Assembly: GCA_000827495.1 (NCBI GenBank)
Contig: KN817527.1
Coordinates: forward strand, 309,449 to 331,538
Direction: 5' to 3'
Source: Hypholoma sublateritium FD-334 SS-4
Taxonomy: Eukaryota > Basidiomycota > Agaricomycetes > Agaricales > Strophariaceae
DNA length: 22,090 nt
Under the pieces are notes generated by a model. The model had not been told where the DNA came from. It ran no database searches and saw only the letters and a list, made by a program, of their open reading frames with translations. Made by a program: the position numbers and the translations under genes. Shown here piece after piece: positions 18,115 through 22,090 of this stretch (position 1 is its first letter; every line of letters begins with the position of its first letter).

Positions 18115-18303
18115 ATTCTAAGTAATCCAAATCTGCGCTGCGCTTCGGTCCTCCCTACGAAGAGAATCAACGATTCAGTCCTTGAGCTGCATAGAAAGGG
18201 ATGAAATATCACGGCTGGGCGATTTGGAGTGTGTACTGGTACACCAGTGGCACGACCGCAGCGATCTTCATGCGCGGTTCCTCGATCATTTCGGCGGTCT
18301 GCA
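18115..18303 (-). pseudogene. Decayed copy of a dispersed repeat with coding signature
   Basis: This is a diverged relative of 21845-22019. Matching blocks include AGTCCTTGAGCT, AAAGGGATG, GGCACGACCGCA and ATCTTCAT in the same order. Read on the minus strand both copies give related peptides: here EMIEEPRMKIAAVVPL..YTLQIA, there EIIDESMKIDAVVPV.CTLQIA, with mostly third-position changes in the shared part. This copy then meets a stop after small deletions and carries a 4-base insertion before the end, so it is broken. The family is not recognised. Confidence 0.45.
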
Positions 18304-19343
18304 GACTAGACGGTGGTAGGTAGGAAGTATAATATCTCTCGCAGACAAGTTCCATTCCCCAGCGCGCCCCCATCCGATCTGCGTACGCCTAACTGAGGCG
18401 GCGGCGAAAATGGCGGGCTGGATGGGCGCTGGGCGGCTGAACACCCTGAGATTGCTCGACCCTGTTCTGTCGACGTACTACCCACCCACCGCCTGATGCA
18501 CCGAGTCTCTAGCATAAGCATATATCCAAGAATCCCAAGATCGGGCCCAACATGCCGCCGCCGCCGTTTCGTTTTCGATATATTACCATATACTTATATA
18601 CCACCACCATCGGACGTCCGCCCGCTTGGAAAAACGCGCAGGTGCGCTAAAGCGTGAGGGCGCTGTGCGTAGACGCGCCCGCGCTCGCTTGCAGCATGCG
18701 CCCCGGTATCGCGAACACGGCCGCGCGAGCCGCTGCAGGCCGCGCAAGCCGATTTGGGACGCGCGTGTTGTACGGGCGTGGCGCCCTCCGCTACCGCCGC
18801 CGTCGCCGGCGGGTTGTCTGTTTGTTCGTTGAGACCCGCATTGGGATCATCAATCGCACGGAGGAGGATATACTGCATTTTTTTTCAATTTTGTATCCCT
18901 GGCGTACGCTGCACATAGTATTATGACCCGCCCTGCGCACGGACGCCTGCTGTGTACTCGTACCGTGACGCTCTGTGTTTCCTATGGGCTGATAGATGCC
19001 GCCAGCCGCCGAACTTATCACTGTTGCTTGTCTGTCTGCCCGGCCCCGGGGGCGATAAATGGGATTGATGTACTGTCTGTCGTGGCTGTTACGATCTCGT
19101 CTCCAGGCGTTCCCGATTTGGGCAGGAGGGGCCCAAATCGGGAAAGGCGCCCATATACTCACAGTATGTCTAGTATCCTGCAAAGCACGCCTAATACTCT
19201 TTTCTGCGCATGACACCTTATCCCAAGTAAGCAAATCATCCTCATATCGACAGTAACATTGACAAATGAACCGTCTGCGAAGTATGTGAAAGAAATTGTC
19301 CGTGGTTTGTTATACCTCATGCACTGCACGCTACCTGGCCCGC
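18304..19343. other. Gene-free spacer
   Basis: No gene is supported. Frames on both strands (for example 18594-18878 minus and 18923-19213 plus) lack domains. It contains the AATATCTCTC motif near 18330 and the hairpin at 19110-19144. Confidence 0.4.
19110..19144. repeat. Perfect 14-bp inverted repeat
   Basis: TTCCCGATTTGGGC and its exact reverse complement are separated by the 7-base loop AGGAGGG. Some pairing may extend outward (GGCG/GGCGCC). It could be an RNA hairpin, a binding site or a relic of a mobile element. Confidence 0.8.
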
Positions 19344-20916
19344 TCATGAGTGCTTCTCTTTCTCTTTACCTTTATGAGACCTAGTATTGTGCGCAGGAGG
19401 GGAATCGTGCCGGCCATGGACAGGTTGAGGGGAAGCAGATCTACTGCGGTTGATGGGCACTGGCAAACGAGACTGAAAGCGCCCTGGGGGACGGACGGGA
19501 ATGATATGATGTCCACTTTCGGTACTGGACGCCGGAGAATGCGATCGGGACCTGCTTCTACCCACATGTGTGTCTTGATGGGGATGACGAGACGGGCCAG
19601 CGACGGCATTATTTCCGCTGATGGCGTGTAGGTCGTATTCGTGCGCCGACAAACGACTCAAATGAGCGAGCAGGCTCGGTGACAATGGTCGAGGAGCTGG
19701 TAGGGTGCCGTGAGCGCTTGCGTGTGGTGGGATCCCAGAATGTGTCGACCCCAGAGTGACACGCCGCCGCTGCGCGTCCGCATCCGATCTATCCTTCGCC
19801 TCCTTTTCTTCTCGCGTGTGGGTCATGTGTGCATAGCTTTGAAACTTGTCCGGCCGCCGACCCTCGAAGTCTCTGTGCGGCAGTGGGGCACCGGCGTGAG
19901 TCGGACTTCCGTCCGCCGGCTTCCACGCCTGACCCGGTGGTAGTTTAGGAGGTAATTCGACCAAAAAGGTTTTCTTCCCCCGCGCCTTTGCCGCATCTTT
20001 CTGCTGTTTGACCTTCTGCGCAACGACATTTGGGTCCCATTCGGGAATTACAGGTCCGGGCCGCGGCCTTAGACTCATACCGCCAATGGTACTGACAGGA
20101 TGAAGGACGCCTCCTTGTATCGATGCACCGACCACATTTTTATTTGAATATTGGACCGGCCTCGGTATTCTCGAGGTACGGATCAGCTTAGGCTTTGCTA
20201 TCGGTTTCCCACCAAACTTTTCGGCTGTGCGCAGTTTTGGAGGCGCTGACATTGGCAGTCTCATATCTGGATCAGGATTCTTGAACCCCAAATTGGCCCG
20301 AATCAAGCCGGCTGCGCCATGGTCCTTCATCAATGCGACACCACTAGCGAGCAGCCCTCCCTCGCGATCTGCACAATCTTGAGCATCTGGAGCTTCAAAT
20401 TTGAATAGAGTAAAACGTACTTGATTCCCGTATAGAAGCCATAACCACCGTTGGGTTAGTGTCAGAGCCCGGGTGTTCAAATGTAGCGGGAGGCTTTTCA
20501 TCCCTGGCCATTCCTGGCTGTGTGGGAATACCCCGAAGTGCATTCTGTCTATTAATGCGGTGTGTCTGTATACCAGCAAGTTTCATGGGCTTTCGATTTA
20601 CTGGGTATTTTTTGTGGTTAAGCATAATGTGTTCCGCATGTTCCCTAAGATCGTCCCCATACATAAACCATACCAGTTTTTTCTCCCGTTGGTAATACAC
20701 ACCACTTTTCCCAGGTACTGGAACTTCAGGGTTGTCCTCTGGAGTAGGGGTTTTTGGCGGGTCAGGAGTATTAGGTCGATTATCATGTTCTGTTCTCTTG
20801 TCAAAAACAACTTGGTGTGGCGCAATTTCATGATTGGAAGAAGGAAGTGGAAAGGGAAGAGCAGAGATGAGGAGGCCGAAGCACAGAAACAGAGTGACAC
20901 AAGTCCAGTATCTCAT
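19344..20916 (-). CDS. Secreted NucA/NucB-type nuclease with long basic disordered tail
   Basis: The model joins 20916-20421 and 20368-19344 and encodes 506 residues. Residues 1-19 form a signal peptide (WTCVTLFLCFGLLISA), followed by a Pro-rich linker (50-68). The segment from about 75 to 195 resembles the DNase_NucA_NucB family: NALRGIPTQPGMARDEKPPA (125-144) corresponds to the family's PTKPGYDRDEWP-type motif, and ASIRESNREGGLLASG (160-175) to the (D/E)NR-x-G-G region. In the first, the RDE core is kept but the preceding Asp and the Trp are replaced, so activity is likely but unproven. These are non-specific extracellular nucleases. The 52-base intron (GTACGT..TGCAG) falls inside the second motif, and splicing joins the halves in frame. 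Residues 196-506 are disordered, rich in Pro, Arg, Lys and Ser with SRSRSHSP and NRSRSASP stretches and a basic end, unusual for a secreted enzyme. A second intron in the tail is possible but not required. Confidence 0.75.
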
Positions 20917-21844
20917 TTTTATTTCGATGAAAAAACACGCAGAGAGGAGGGGAGAGTTGAGTATCAGCTATGGCCCGCAGTAGACTGAATGGCTTCGCCA
21001 GCGAAGTTGAGAGATCCGAGCGTACTCTGGTGCATTATATACTGAATCTGAGCCGCCTGAAGACTGCATTGTGTATGCTAACTAAATTACAAGCCTGATG
21101 CATCAATACTAAATCAATACTTACTAATATTACACTTGTCCGCAAACTTAAACATCATACAGTGTACACGGTGACGAACTCTCAGTGTCTAGAAATAAAA
21201 TTTCTGTGGTTACTGCGCCATCTTATCGATCCCAATATCCTTACCTCGCCGTCTGGCATTGTTTCATCCCTTCATTGTACCAAGTTACTTCCAATTCATT
21301 TGAGTATTAATGTGATATACACAGGGTAGAAAAATTAAAAGTTCAGAGCAGTTAAAAACCGTACGGCAGTGCGAGATGCCACTGGCAAATAGCCTCGTTA
21401 AGTTATTGACCAAACAGAGTTTCGAAATAATCCACATGCACACATGCACACCGGCGCTGACCAAAAGGCTACTAGATACATTTCAATCTTTTTGATCGGC
21501 ATTGCTTTGTTTCTTGCCGGATTTGTGTGGTCACCAGTGTGCATTTAGATTTTACATGGACACGAAGCAAAAAGAAATCCTGAGATTTTACTTACTGAGG
21601 TACTGGATCAATATATCCAAAATGTATCCATGTTAGGTGCTAAAATCTAATATCACCCATGGAGCAGTGTGAACATGGGCTCCATGTACATATATAGCTG
21701 AGCGCTGAGAGCAGATTGACCCAAAATAGACCCACCGCGTCGCCGAATAGCAGTCTCGTACCAAAACCATCTATCCCCGGGCCGAATAGGGCGATGTAAA
21801 CAACTTTAACGAGATCGGCCTCACTTCGCTTCGGCTTCACAGTA
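20917..21844. other. Upstream region of the nuclease gene
   Basis: AT-rich, with no gene supported. The minus frame 21640-21840 includes a hydrophobic run but no domain I recognise. It contains the promoter of the nuclease gene. Confidence 0.45.
21034..21041 (-). promoter_or_regulatory. Possible TATA box of the nuclease gene
   Basis: On the minus strand this reads TATATAAT, 118-125 bases upstream of the ATG at 20916. The call rests on sequence and position only. Confidence 0.45.
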
Positions 21845-21895
21845 CAGGTTGATTATGAAATCCAAATGAAATCCGGAACTTGAATGAAGAAAGCT

Positions 21896-22019
21896 TTAGT
21901 CCTTGAGCTCGAAAGGGATGGAAATATTACGGCTAAAAGCAATTTGAAGTGTGCACACTGGCACGACCGCATCAATCTTCATCGATTCATCAATGATTTC
22001 GGTGTTCAAATTATGCACT
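21896..22019 (-). pseudogene. C-terminal coding fragment or last exon of an unidentified gene
   Basis: The minus strand is open for about 40 codons, ending IAFSRNISIPFELKD and a TAA at 21898-21896. It shares order and peptide with the broken copy at 18115-18303. A stop precedes it in frame, but an AG at about 22020 could be a splice acceptor, so this may be the last exon of a gene extending past the window edge, or a relic. The alignable repeat seems to continue past the stop to about 21845 (AAATCCAAAT shared). I could not identify the protein. Confidence 0.35.
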
Positions 22020-22026
22020 CATGTTT

Positions 22027-22039
22027 TGTGTGTGTGTGT
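22027..22039. repeat. TG dinucleotide run
   Basis: About six tandem TG units (TGTGTGTGTGTGT). Confidence 0.7.
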
Positions 22040-22090
22040 TCGTGACTAATTCAACCTGTCACACACACTCGACGGCCCAGCTCAGTCGGA

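Overview
The window reads as nuclear DNA of a filamentous basidiomycete, most likely an Agaricomycete (mushroom or wood-decay fungus). The grounds are short GT..AG introns of mostly 47-140 bases interrupting every gene, branch-point-like CTRAY motifs, and protein types typical of that group: expanded F-box and MYND proteins, secreted DUF5648 repeats, a MARVEL-type four-helix membrane protein and a METTL24-like methyltransferase. No prokaryotic signals are seen. All splice models were built by hand from reading-frame continuity and are unverified.

Layout. Left third (1-9154): relatively AT-rich and accessory in character. It holds a short F-box gene (259-761, minus), a MYND zinc-finger gene with a 17-base microexon (2121-3176, plus), a secreted DUF5648-repeat protein (4577-5275, plus) and, convergent to it, a longer F-box protein (5554-6968, minus). 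Large gene-free spacers separate them.

Middle (9155-17404): a GC-rich block with three plus-strand genes of strong G/C third-position bias. These are a Ser/Thr-rich single-pass protein resembling cell-wall stress sensors (9155-11425), a membrane-anchored Methyltransf_22/METTL24-like protein (13018-14314) and a four-helix MARVEL-like protein (16451-17404). All three are predicted to sit in membranes of the secretory route or plasma membrane; no operon-like or pathway link can be shown. Between the last two lies an intact 660-bp non-autonomous DNA transposon (15062-15721) with 35-bp perfect inverted ends, an 8-bp target duplication, and arrays of a TATCCGGA-based motif inside both ends.

Right third (17405-22090): mostly gene-free, with a diverged repeat pair (around 18115-18303 and 21845-22019) that appears to preserve the C-terminal codons of an unidentified protein on the minus strand, and a 14-bp perfect hairpin (19110-19144). 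One clear gene is present, a secreted NucA/NucB-type nuclease with a long disordered basic tail (19344-20916, minus).

The most notable items are the transposon and its subterminal arrays, the nuclease with its unusual tail, the repeat pair with a shared reading frame, and the microexon-encoded MYND finger.
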